From Candidatus Helarchaeota archaeon (GTDB lineage: Archaea > Asgardarchaeota > Lokiarchaeia > Helarchaeales > HEL-GB-A): a DNA stretch of 7,163 nt. Positions 1 to 6,799 of this stretch are shown here, one piece after another. The stretch lies in assembly GCA_016840125.1 (NCBI GenBank), contig JAEOSY010000285.1, forward strand, positions 1 through 7,163, written 5' to 3'. How positions within the stretch are numbered: position 1 is the first letter of the stretch; the number at the start of each line of letters is the position of its first letter. The position numbers were made by a program, and so were the translations under genes. The notes beneath the pieces were generated by a model, which was not told the origin of the DNA, made no database searches, and saw only the letters and a program-made list of their open reading frames with translations.

Positions 1-65
1 TCATTCAGTAAAAAGTTCACTTTACAAGAAAATGACTAATTTTCAATCAAAAACCCGGCGTGAAA
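1..65. repeat. Left copy of 65-bp terminal direct repeat (contig overlap)
   Basis: Bases 1-65 are identical, without a mismatch, to bases 7099-7163 at the other end. The repeat covers the 31 bases before the first gene and its first 34 coding bases. An exact overlap of the two extreme ends is what assemblers leave when a contig closes on itself, so the natural reading is a circle of 7098 bp. A unit of a tandem array would look the same. It does not resemble an IS terminal repeat, because it is direct and lies inside a coding sequence. Confidence 0.95.
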
Positions 66-355
66 GACTAATAGAAATATTAATAGAAATATTAAAAACT
101 GCTGGTAAGTCAGGAATGAACCTCTCAGATCTATCGGACATAATGTATGAACCTATACCTATTTTAATTGAAGATCTACGGAGTATCACAAAATCCAGCA
201 AGCATAAAGAGTATGTGTTAATGGTCTCTCCACCAATATGCACTAACTGTGGTTTTAAATTTAAGAAGAGCCTGGATCCTTCAAAATGCCCCAAATGTAG
301 ACGAACAAGAATTGAAACAGCAAAAATTGCTTTTAAATACATGAAATATTTTTAA
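32..355 (+). CDS. Small HTH / zinc-ribbon DNA-binding regulator (COG3357-like)
   Basis: This 107-residue protein is a likely cytoplasmic transcriptional regulator. Residues 1-60 are basic and helical and look like a winged-helix domain: a RRERLIEIL opening, a LSDLSDIM helix and a DLRSITKS recognition-like segment. Residues 70-89 carry two CxxC knuckles (C70/C73 in CTNCGF, C86/C89 in CPKCR), the arrangement of a Zn ribbon. An HTH fused to a C-terminal Zn ribbon at about 100 residues matches the archaeal family COG3357. The ATG at 32 has no Shine-Dalgarno site, so the mRNA may be leaderless or nearly so. It ends 22 bases before the ferredoxin gene on the same strand, so it could control the ferredoxin/AOR pair; that is inference. 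An exact 12-bp tandem duplication (69-92) doubles LIEI in the first helix. The family call is good; the target is unknown. Confidence 0.75.
   Translation: MTNFQSKTRRERLIEILIEILKTAGKSGMNLSDLSDIMYEPIPILIEDLRSITKSSKHKEYVLMVSPPICTNCGFKFKKSLDPSKCPKCRRTRIETAKIAFKYMKYF
69..92 (+). repeat. Two perfect 12-bp tandem units inside the regulator gene
   Basis: The 12-mer TAATAGAAATAT occurs twice head to tail (69-80, 81-92). In the reading frame it encodes LIEI twice, lengthening the first helix of the HTH domain by four residues without breaking the frame. It looks like a slippage duplication. Confidence 0.85.
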
Positions 356-356
356 G
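331..356 (+). promoter_or_regulatory. Candidate archaeal TATA elements before the ferredoxin gene
   Basis: Two A/T boxes lie in the end of the regulator gene: TTTTAAATA at 331-339 and TATTTTTAAG at 347-356. The second is centred about 26 bases before the ferredoxin ATG at 378, the spacing expected if transcription begins at or next to that ATG. No Shine-Dalgarno site precedes the ATG, which fits a leaderless message. In A+T-rich DNA such boxes arise by chance, so this is suggestive only; read-through from the regulator gene is the alternative. Confidence 0.35.
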
Positions 357-377
357 CGATAAAATATTATTATCATT

Positions 378-812
378 ATGGTGAACCGTTTACGTGTTGC
401 AAATTTAGAAAGATGTATAGGATGCTATCAATGTGTGCTTGCGTGTGCCCGGGTTAACGAAAAAGCATTATCTGTTGACAGATCTTCAATTAAAGTAAAG
501 ACTACGGGTGGTTACGAAGGATCTTTTGCTGTTGTCGTCTGTAGAGGGTGTTTGGATCCGCCATGTGTCTCCGTATGCCCGATTGAAGGAGCAATTCGCC
601 CTAGAGCGCGAGGTGGAGGAGTTCTAGTTAATCGAGAAGTATGTGACGCGTTAAAATGTCATCAGGAGTGTGTTGAAGCCTGTCCAATCCCTGGTGCAAT
701 TCATATTGACCCCGATCTCAATAATGCCATCGTATGTCGTCAATGTAGTTGGTGTACAAAATTTTGTCCTACTGGAGTTTTAATTATGGAGGAACCAAAA
801 CCAGGATTTTAG
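378..812 (+). CDS. Four-cluster [4Fe-4S] ferredoxin, electron-transfer partner of AOR
   Basis: This 144-residue iron-sulfur protein has sixteen cysteines in four groups: C13/16/19/23 (CIGCYQCVLAC), C55/58/63/67, C89/94/98/102 and C120/123/126/130 (CRQCSWCTKFCP). Three groups are followed by proline, as in ferredoxin folds. Four [4Fe-4S] clusters are therefore predicted. There is no signal peptide or Tat motif, so it should be cytoplasmic. Proteins of this layout (BamC-, AorA- or YdhY-like) sit beside AOR-family genes and carry electrons from the tungsten or molybdenum centre. Here the AOR gene follows almost at once, so a complex or direct electron relay is likely. The ATG at 378 lacks a Shine-Dalgarno site; GTG at 381 is an alternative. 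The stop is TAG, and the AOR continues in the same frame after it. Confidence 0.85.
   Translation: MVNRLRVANLERCIGCYQCVLACARVNEKALSVDRSSIKVKTTGGYEGSFAVVVCRGCLDPPCVSVCPIEGAIRPRARGGGVLVNREVCDALKCHQECVEACPIPGAIHIDPDLNNAIVCRQCSWCTKFCPTGVLIMEEPKPGF
810..812 (+). other. TAG stop that alone separates ferredoxin from AOR in one frame
   Basis: The ferredoxin reading frame ends at TAG 810-812. The next codons AAG GTG AAA GTT ATG lead directly into AOR in the same frame with no other stop. Read-through of this one codon would give a ferredoxin-AOR fusion of about 750 residues. Ordinary termination with re-initiation at 825 is the default, because a Shine-Dalgarno site lies just after the stop. Confidence 0.8.
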
Positions 813-813
813 A

Positions 814-819
814 AGGTGA
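814..819 (+). promoter_or_regulatory. Shine-Dalgarno site that sets the AOR start at ATG 825
   Basis: AGGTGA lies two bases after the ferredoxin stop and five bases before ATG 825. This favours 825 over the GTG at 816, whose own bases form part of the site. The tight spacing suggests translational coupling of the two genes. Confidence 0.6.
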
Positions 820-824
820 AAGTT

Positions 825-2621
825 ATGAATGTCATTCCTCAAGATATACTCGAGATAAATCTGACCACCCAACAAATACAGCGGTACTCTAGACCGGAAT
901 TATTTGAAAAATGGATTGGTGGAATAGGTGTAGCCATAAATCTATTGAATGAACATGTTCCTCCCAATGCTGATCCCTTAGGTCCTGAAAATGCCATCAT
1001 CTTTGCACTTGGATCATTGTCTACCTTTTATCCGATTATTTCTAAAACGGTTGCTGTTTTTAAGAGCCCGCTTAATGGTGATTTAGGAGAATCATATGCA
1101 GGCGGACGATTGTCCCTGACCATGCGATTTTCTGGTCTTGGAGCTATAATCATCAAAGGAATCGCCGAAAAATCCAGTTATATAACTATTATAGATGATA
1201 AGGTTGAGATTAAGCGTGCAGGACCTCTTGCGTATATGTATACCACAACTCTTGGACGAGTATTAAGAGAACTTGTACCCACCGGACCAGGAAGACGTTC
1301 ATCTGTCCGTATTGGTCAAGCGAGTGAAAATCTAGTAAAATATGGCAATATTGTAGTTGATAGTTTTCGTCATTTTGGTAGATTGGGAGCAGGTACAATT
1401 CTAGGAGCTAAACGGATAAAAGCGATCGTAATTAGTGGGGAGAGAGATTTTTCCCTAGAAGAACTTATGCCTGATAGACGAGCTTATCTCAAAACCTATC
1501 AAAAGATATGGGACTCCTGTGTTAAAACTGATGTTATGAGGAAGTACCATGTCTTGGGGACTTCCCAAAATGTGTTACCATTAAATGAACTAAATTCTCT
1601 TCCTACAAAGAACTTTTTAAAGGGAAAATTTGATCATGCAGTCGATATTTCAGGTGAAAAATTTGCTGAAGCCTACCTTGGAAGACGGGTTGCCTGTAAC
1701 ACATGTCCTGTAGGCTGTATTCATATAGCTATTCTCCGTGAAAGATATGGGGTTGATTCCCCTGCTGATATCCATTCTATCGCAGTTCCATATGATCATG
1801 AACCCATGGCCACCCTAGGATCGACCTTAGAAATAGGTGATGGAATACAACTCCTTAAATTAATAGAACAGAGTGAAAGATTTGGGATCGATGCCATTAC
1901 CTTAGGAATTATTCTTGGATGGTTAGCAGAGGCATATGAAAAAGGAGTAATCAATGATACTGATACTAAGGGACAACCAATTCGCTTTGGTCATGTAGAT
2001 GATTTTATTTCCGTTATTAAGAACATAGTCTATCGTGATACAGAGGTAAAAGATCTTTATTGGTATGCTGGAGAAGGATTGGATGCTTTAGTAGGCAAGT
2101 ATGGGGGTAAGGAATTTGCTGTCCGCTTTAATAATAATCCACCTGCGGGTTATTCTACTGGACCCTATAACGTGATTGGGCATATTATTGGAGGTAGACA
2201 TTCGCATTTAGATAACGCAGGTTATTCTTATGATCAAAAAACGATAGGTAAAACAATCACTCCCTCTGAAGCAATTCTCAAGCTATCCGAAGAAGAAGAA
2301 TGGCGGAATGTCTTAAATTCGTTAATCATATGCTTATTTGCCCGTAATATTTATACACCTTCTCTAGTTTCAGAATGTTTAGCAAATCTTGGGATTGAAA
2401 GAACTGAAAGTGATTTACTAAATCTTGGGTTGGAAATCCAAAAGTTGAGGCTGAAAACTAAATTTCAATTTGGATATCAATTTCAAACGGTACGAGAAAA
2501 ACTTCCAAAGCGAATTTTTGAAATGCCCACTGGCCATGGGGTTCTATCCGAGGATCATTTCAATAATCTATTAGATACTTATGAACAAATACTCAAGGAA
2601 CGTTATAATTTGAATATTTAA
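825..2621 (+). CDS. Aldehyde:ferredoxin oxidoreductase family protein (W/Mo-bis-pterin)
   Basis: This 598-residue protein is of normal length for the AOR family (about 600), whose members oxidise aldehydes to acids with ferredoxin as acceptor at a tungsten bis-pyranopterin centre. The N-terminal domain carries GGIGVAINLL and the GGRLSLTMRFSGLGA pterin-binding segment (residues about 93-107). The [4Fe-4S] cysteines are C291, C294 and C298 (CNTCPVGC), with the distal C503. E326 aligns with the catalytic Glu313 of Pyrococcus AOR, and GRHSHLDNAGYS (about 457-468) supplies the active-site histidine region. The two pterin motifs are divergent: ERFGID replaces DxxGLD, and NSLIIC replaces DxxGLC. The GGRHSHLDNAGYS type is nearer the AOR-like/WOR/YdhV groups than classical AOR, so the substrate cannot be named. 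It is co-transcribed with the ferredoxin. Start 825 was chosen for its AGGTGA site; GTG 816 adds three residues. Confidence 0.9.
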   Translation: MNVIPQDILEINLTTQQIQRYSRPELFEKWIGGIGVAINLLNEHVPPNADPLGPENAIIFALGSLSTFYPIISKTVAVFKSPLNGDLGESYAGGRLSLTMRFSGLGAIIIKGIAEKSSYITIIDDKVEIKRAGPLAYMYTTTLGRVLRELVPTGPGRRSSVRIGQASENLVKYGNIVVDSFRHFGRLGAGTILGAKRIKAIVISGERDFSLEELMPDRRAYLKTYQKIWDSCVKTDVMRKYHVLGTSQNVLPLNELNSLPTKNFLKGKFDHAVDISGEKFAEAYLGRRVACNTCPVGCIHIAILRERYGVDSPADIHSIAVPYDHEPMATLGSTLEIGDGIQLLKLIEQSERFGIDAITLGIILGWLAEAYEKGVINDTDTKGQPIRFGHVDDFISVIKNIVYRDTEVKDLYWYAGEGLDALVGKYGGKEFAVRFNNNPPAGYSTGPYNVIGHIIGGRHSHLDNAGYSYDQKTIGKTITPSEAILKLSEEEEWRNVLNSLIICLFARNIYTPSLVSECLANLGIERTESDLLNLGLEIQKLRLKTKFQFGYQFQTVREKLPKRIFEMPTGHGVLSEDHFNNLLDTYEQILKERYNLNI

Positions 2622-3139
2622 TCCTCTTGAACGATACAATCCAATTTTCCTAAAAAACCAGAAATTTATACTTCTCATGACATTAGAACTTTAATCGCCT
2701 GTTTTTGAATAGAATCGAGATTCAAATATACTTTAATATATTCCTTCACCATTCTCCTCACCGAAAACAGAGGATTTATAGCCTTGATCAAATTTCTGAC
2801 TATATCAAGTTATTCTGTCTGAGCATCGAATGCAGAAAAATTAGGAGAAAGAACTTCAGATCTCTAGACTGGCTTTCGAGAGCAATCTTTCTCCTGAACT
2901 GAAAACTTTCCCCACATGATTTTGATTTCTTTCCCCAGAACTCTAGTAATGGATCCAGTTGGCTAATCACACCGAATCCGGATGGTTGCCATAGTGTCCT
3001 TGGGGAAAGGCATATTTATTACTGGTTGTGAATGTTTTGATTGAAAACTTCGAATTAGTTACCTCCACAATAGTTATCTAAGTTTACTGCAATAAATTAG
3101 TAAGTCATAAAAGAGAACCAATGATCTAGCAACATATTA
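2622..3139. other. Long non-coding gap between AOR and phosphorylase
   Basis: This stretch of about 520 bp has no convincing gene. The longest open frame (2705-2902, TTG start, 65 codons) lacks a ribosome site. Its text (SPHRKQRIYSL, then SLDWLSRAIF) faintly resembles the start of IS4/ISH-type archaeal transposases, so it may be a worn insertion-sequence fragment; this is weak. A 9-bp motif appears twice directly and once inverted at 2906-3009. No tRNA shape was found. The A/T-rich end (about 3090-3115) could hold the phosphorylase promoter. Confidence 0.6.
2906..3009. repeat. CTTTCCCCA motif, two direct and one inverted copy
   Basis: CTTTCCCCA occurs at 2906-2914 and 2929-2937, and its exact reverse complement TGGGGAAAG at 3001-3009. 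The last two could form a 9-bp stem closing about 63 bases. G+C-rich words are rare in this A/T-rich gap, which makes the triplet stand out. Possible roles are an operator set, a structured leader or an old transposon end. Nothing in the sequence decides between them. Confidence 0.5.
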
Positions 3140-3157
3140 ATGGTGATTTTTCTTCCC

Positions 3158-3162
3158 AGGGG
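3158..3162 (+). promoter_or_regulatory. Possible Shine-Dalgarno site for the phosphorylase start at 3173
   Basis: AGGGG lies ten bases before ATG 3173. The ATG at 3140 has no such site and would add eleven residues (VIFLPRGYKN region) that do not look like the family N-terminus. ATG 3185 is too far from the site. Confidence 0.45.
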
Positions 3163-3172
3163 ATATAAAAAT

Positions 3173-4921
3173 ATGGATTATATAATGAATATCGGAAAAA
3201 AGACTATAGAAAATACCAAAATAGCTTATTTGACTATGGAGGCCGCTCTTGAGTCCAACATCCCTACTTATAGTGGGGGTTTAGGAGTTTTAGCAGGAGA
3301 CGCTTTACGAGCTGCTGCAGATATTGAATTGCCTCTTGTTGCCGTCACACTTTGTTATTCTTCTGGATATTTTTATCAGATGCTAGATTCTTCCGGGAAA
3401 CAGATTGAGCATCATGTTGATTGGGAATTTGCATCTGAGTTGTCGGAGGCATGTATAGGAGATTCAAGAGCGGAAATTATGCTACCTATCGAAAATAAAA
3501 AATTGAAACTAAAAGCGTGGGAGTACGATATGATTGGGCGGAGTGGACATCTTATCAAGATCTATTTGCTAGACAGTAACGTGGAAGGAAACGAGGATTG
3601 GCAAAAAGAAATAACTCATGTCTTATATGATCCCACACCTTATCAAAGAGCTGCTCAAGAATATATCCTTGGAATTGGGGGTCTGAGAATGCTTCAAGCC
3701 CTAGGATACAAAAATATTGAGACATATCACTTAAATGAGGGGCATGCAAGTATGTTGACTCTTGAACTGCTCGAACAATTCAAGGGAAATATTAATGAGG
3801 TAAAAAAACACTGTGTTTTCACTACGCACACACCGGTGCCTGCGGGGCATGATAAATTCGATTATGATATTATCTACAAAATCTTTGGGCGCCATCTGCC
3901 AGCAAATATTCATGATCTCGCTGGAAAAGACATGTTTAATACTACAAAACTTGCGATCAATATGTCCGGCTATGTGAACGGAGTATCGCAGAAACATGGC
4001 GAAGTTACTCGAAAAATGTTTCCAGGAGAAGTTATTGACACCATTACCAATGGCGTAAATCATGATTTTTGGGTTTGTAAACCCATAAGCAATGTGATCT
4101 CCAAATTCATTCCCACATGGAGGATGCACCCGAATTTTTTAGATCAAACTTTAGGGATTGATGACGAAGATCTATGGACTGCCCATCTAGTAGCGAAACA
4201 TGCGATGATTGATTACGAGATCAGCCATAGCTGGATCCTTTTTGATAAGAAGCTTCTGACTATTGGTTTTGCTCGTCGCATTACCGAGTACAAGCGACCA
4301 ACCTTACTTTTCCATAAACTGGAACGACTGGCTAAGATTGCACAAGAAAAAGTTCAATTCGTCTTTGCTGGGAAGAGCCATCCAAATGATATGGGTGCAA
4401 AGCGGCATATCCAAGAATTATTTGATTATGGAGAAGAATTATGGGACTCATATCGCGTGCGATTAGCTTTTCTGGACAATTATGATTTGAACCTTGCTAA
4501 ACTGTTAGTCAGTGGTGTAGATGTATGGTTAAACACTCCGATTCGATACATGGAAGCTTCTGGGACATCAGGGATGAAAGCAGCCTTAAATGGAGTCTTA
4601 AACTTTTCTGTTTTGGACGGATGGTGGATTGAGGGCTATAAAATGGAACCACTCGCTGGTTGGAAGATTGGCCCCGCTCCAAAGGACCCTAATAGCTTAG
4701 AAAATAACTGGGACAAAGAATCAACCGACCTCTATAACACGCTTGAAAAGGAAATTATTCCGCTCTATTACCAAAATCGCCCAAGATGGATCGAGCGGAT
4801 GAAACATGCTATCAAACTGGGCTCATTCTTCAATACTCACCGTATGATGAGAGAATACGCGATAAAGGCATACAAGTTGGAACAACAGCCTCGATGGGCT
4901 TCTGTTAAAAAACCACTTTAA
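3173..4921 (+). CDS. glgP: Alpha-glucan (glycogen/maltodextrin) phosphorylase, short type, GT35
   Basis: The enzyme splits terminal alpha-1,4-linked glucose from glycogen or maltodextrin with phosphate, giving glucose 1-phosphate; it is PLP-dependent and cytoplasmic. At 582 residues it fits the short prokaryotic phosphorylases (TIGR02094-like), which lack parts of the long N-terminal regulatory region of the animal enzyme. Visible landmarks in order: IAYLTMEAAL then SGGLGVLAGD (about 34-43), HLNEGHASM (about 186-194), TTHTPVPAGHDKF, TNGVNHDFW (about 292-300), ARRITEYKRP (about 367-376) for phosphate and substrate, FAGKSHPND, and EASGTSGMKAALNG, whose lysine (about K469) should hold PLP. All key motifs are intact, so it should be active. 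It stands alone on this strand, with a 0.5-kb gap before it, and converges on the phosphofructokinase gene. Together they suggest storage glucan feeding glycolysis. The start is uncertain (3140, 3173 or 3185). Confidence 0.93.
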   Translation: MDYIMNIGKKTIENTKIAYLTMEAALESNIPTYSGGLGVLAGDALRAAADIELPLVAVTLCYSSGYFYQMLDSSGKQIEHHVDWEFASELSEACIGDSRAEIMLPIENKKLKLKAWEYDMIGRSGHLIKIYLLDSNVEGNEDWQKEITHVLYDPTPYQRAAQEYILGIGGLRMLQALGYKNIETYHLNEGHASMLTLELLEQFKGNINEVKKHCVFTTHTPVPAGHDKFDYDIIYKIFGRHLPANIHDLAGKDMFNTTKLAINMSGYVNGVSQKHGEVTRKMFPGEVIDTITNGVNHDFWVCKPISNVISKFIPTWRMHPNFLDQTLGIDDEDLWTAHLVAKHAMIDYEISHSWILFDKKLLTIGFARRITEYKRPTLLFHKLERLAKIAQEKVQFVFAGKSHPNDMGAKRHIQELFDYGEELWDSYRVRLAFLDNYDLNLAKLLVSGVDVWLNTPIRYMEASGTSGMKAALNGVLNFSVLDGWWIEGYKMEPLAGWKIGPAPKDPNSLENNWDKESTDLYNTLEKEIIPLYYQNRPRWIERMKHAIKLGSFFNTHRMMREYAIKAYKLEQQPRWASVKKPL

Positions 4922-5075
4922 CATTTCGAGCACATTAGTCGCGTTCACTGCCATTGGAGCCACTTTCTCTTTATTGTAGAATCCGTAGGGGATTTGAGAT
5001 AACAAACTTTTCCCTTTCATTATATACAAACAGCTCTTGCTAGCACAAGGGGACAGCGGAAAGTATATCAAACTC

Positions 5076-6038
5076 CTATATTGATAATACCTTTGCTATC
5101 TTTAGCAAGTTAAGGTCTAGAGGTTTTTCTGTTGCACATGACTTAGCAAGCTCAATACTTGTTATTTTAGCATTTTGTAATCCAACTACTCTGTTTCCTT
5201 GCTCTTTTGATAATAAATCAATCGCTTTGTTTGCAAACAATGCGGCTAAAAGCCGACTTCTCGCAGTGGGGTTGCCACCTCTTTGTGCATAACCGAGAAT
5301 GCTAAGTCTAACCTCTGAGCCTGTTTTTTCCTCAAGCTCCTTAGCAAGCTTGTGATTATCTCCTACTCCTTCAGCGGCCACAACTATTCCTGATTTTTTT
5401 CCTTTAATTGCGTTTTCTTTTATAGTTCTAACGATATCATCTTTTTCATATGCCTCTTCTGGCACGAGAATCACTTCAGCTCCCACCGTCAAGCCTACTG
5501 TTAAAGCCAGAAAGCCTCTTTTTCTTCCCATAACTTCAACGATGAAGATTCGGTCGTGAGAAAGAGCTGTGTCCCGGATTTTGTCAACTTCGCTGACAGC
5601 GGTATTTATAGCTGTATCAAACCCTATGGTTTCTTCTGTTCCAAAAACGTCATTATCAATCGTTGCAGGAATTCCCACCATTAATATATCAGTTTTTTGA
5701 CTTAAAGCCAGGGCTCCGTTAATAGAGCCGTTGCCACCGATAACAACGAGTCCTTTGACATTATTGGAGGCAAGAGTTTTTGCAGCTTGTTTAAGCCCCT
5801 CTTCTTTTTTAAACTCTAAGCATCTGGAAGTGTGAAGTATAGTTCCGCCTGTGTGTATTATGCCTCCTACGGAACGACTATCTAGTGGTATAGAAGTATT
5901 TGTTAATAGTCCCTACCAGCCTTTCATAAAGCCTAAGACCTTAAAATTCTTCGAATAAGCACAACGAACAACCGCTCGAATAGTAACGTTCATGCCCGGT
6001 GCATCACCACCTGTTGTAATGACACCAATAGTTTTCAA
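5076..6038 (-). CDS. pfkA: ATP-type 6-phosphofructokinase interrupted by one in-frame TAG
   Basis: The enzyme phosphorylates fructose 6-phosphate to fructose 1,6-bisphosphate. Read from TTG 6038 with TAG 5913-5915 taken as a residue, the frame gives 320 residues, the usual PfkA size, ending LSI like the Bacillus enzyme. It has ITTGGDAPGMN (7-17), SRCLEF with R72/C73, GGNGS (101-105), PATIDND (catalytic Asp), SHDRIFIVEVMGR, AEGVG and QRGGNPTARSR. The TTG has GGAGTGA six bases upstream. Codon 42 is TAG, in the position of Ala42 of the Bacillus GYAGL motif (here GW-stop-GLL), with no frameshift. Asn103 replaces the Asp that binds Mg-ATP. Gly104 and no Lys before TIDND argue for ATP, not pyrophosphate. 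If TAG ends translation, the only later open piece begins at 5681 and lacks the nucleotide-binding third, so it would be non-functional. It is therefore either a recent pseudogene or a suppressed/pyrrolysine-containing gene. The C-terminal stop is also TAG. Confidence 0.88.
5913..5915 (-). other. In-frame amber codon at PFK codon 42
   Basis: CTA on the plus strand reads TAG on the coding strand. The protein text aligns without a gap to bacterial PFK on both sides, so this is a substitution and not a frameshift. The residue lies in a turn that varies among PFKs (Ala, Glu, Lys and others), so a replacement residue could be tolerated. No other stop interrupts the 320-codon frame. Confidence 0.9.
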
Positions 6039-6044
6039 TCCGTC

Positions 6045-6051
6045 TCACTCC
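6045..6051 (-). promoter_or_regulatory. Shine-Dalgarno site for phosphofructokinase
   Basis: On the minus strand GGAGTGA lies six bases before TTG 6038. This near-ideal site and spacing decide the start and show that the translation signals of the full-length gene are preserved upstream of the amber codon. Confidence 0.75.
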
Positions 6052-6151
6052 AATTTACAATAGCAAATCTAAACCATAGTTATTATCATACTCAAAAATT
6101 ACTCTTTCAGAAATAAATAACATAATTAGGCTGTTTTTTATGATTTAAAAA

Positions 6152-6160
6152 GTTTATAAA
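6152..6160 (-). promoter_or_regulatory. Possible TATA box for phosphofructokinase
   Basis: The minus strand reads TTTATAAAC, inside a run of A/T, about 115 bases before the TTG start. Initiation about 25 bases on would give a leader of roughly 90 bases. The element borders the transposase remnant. A/T boxes are common here, so this is a weak call. Confidence 0.25.
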
Positions 6161-6181
6161 AAAATCGGATTTTGAGTTACT

Positions 6182-6799
6182 ATGCGTCATTACATTTGTA
6201 AGAGGACATATTTTCTCATATAGACCAATGAGATTGGAATCTTATAAATTCAAAGAATATGAGTTTCAATTAGACGAATATTTGAAATCTGTTAATAATT
6301 GGTTAAACGTTATAGGCGCTAAAAATACCACTTTTTAGATCGCTACAAGGTAAAAATGAGAATGCATTGTATATCTACATTCGATTTTATCTTCTGCATT
6401 GTCTTTGAGATGAGTCCGGAATTCTGCAAGAGATCGGCTCCCTTAAGGCTTAAGAGTTTCCAAATACGGCTTTGCCGTCTTTTGAATACACTGAACCATT
6501 GGAAACTATAGCCCAATTGTTCTATGGACAATATACCACGTCTAATCCTGTCGAAATGGTGAATAGTCAGTTGAGGCGCTTGTTCTGCTTGACTGGACGT
6601 TAGACTTTACAATTTTACATTTTTGTATTCGTACATTATTAAAGTGGTACAATCTTATCGAGCTTCATGTTTCCCGCCCCAATCTCTTACCCATCCCACG
6701 AAAAAATGGCGTAAACGTACACCCGTTATGATGGAGGGCTTAACAGACCATATGTGGACGTTCGAGGAATTATATACGTTTCGCGTTCCGATGCACTAA
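6182..6799 (+). pseudogene. Decayed insertion-sequence transposase, spread over three frames
   Basis: Three frames carry successive pieces of one transposase. The N-terminal zinc-finger part appears as RHYICK (6185-6202), then after a frame change GHIFSYRPMRLESYKF and on to TAG 6336. The middle part (6454-6600) reads LETIAQLFYGQYTT then SNPVEMVNSQLRRL, like the TNxVExxNxxLR segment of DDE transposases, ending at TAG 6601. The C-terminal part, in a third frame, reads WRKRTPVMMEGLTDH then MWTFEELYTFRVPMH and stops at TAA 6797. This closely resembles the RTPAMAAGLTDHxWTxxELL ending of IS1-like/ISNCY-type transposases. Only about 620 bases remain, shorter than a whole gene of about 1 kb, so there are internal deletions as well as stops. 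It cannot make an active enzyme. The outer ends and any terminal inverted repeats are not recognisable; remnants may begin near 6150. Confidence 0.75.

Noticed and set aside
2929..3009. A tRNA-like gene suggested by an 81-base stem-bounded segment
   Set aside because: No T-loop TTCGANTC motif, D-arm or anticodon stem could be made on either strand.
4823..5071. Minus-strand open frame across the phosphorylase end
   Set aside because: Mostly antisense to the phosphorylase, no ribosome site and no recognisable family features. The 154 bp between the two convergent genes show no clear terminator hairpin either.
5076..5681. A 201-residue protein starting at ATG 5681 as a complete gene
   Set aside because: It is only the C-terminal part of PFK. 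The same frame continues upstream with clear PFK motifs to TTG 6038, broken only by TAG 5913-5915.
6343..6531. Minus-strand 62-codon open frame
   Set aside because: It is antisense to the transposase remnant, with no start signal or family resemblance.
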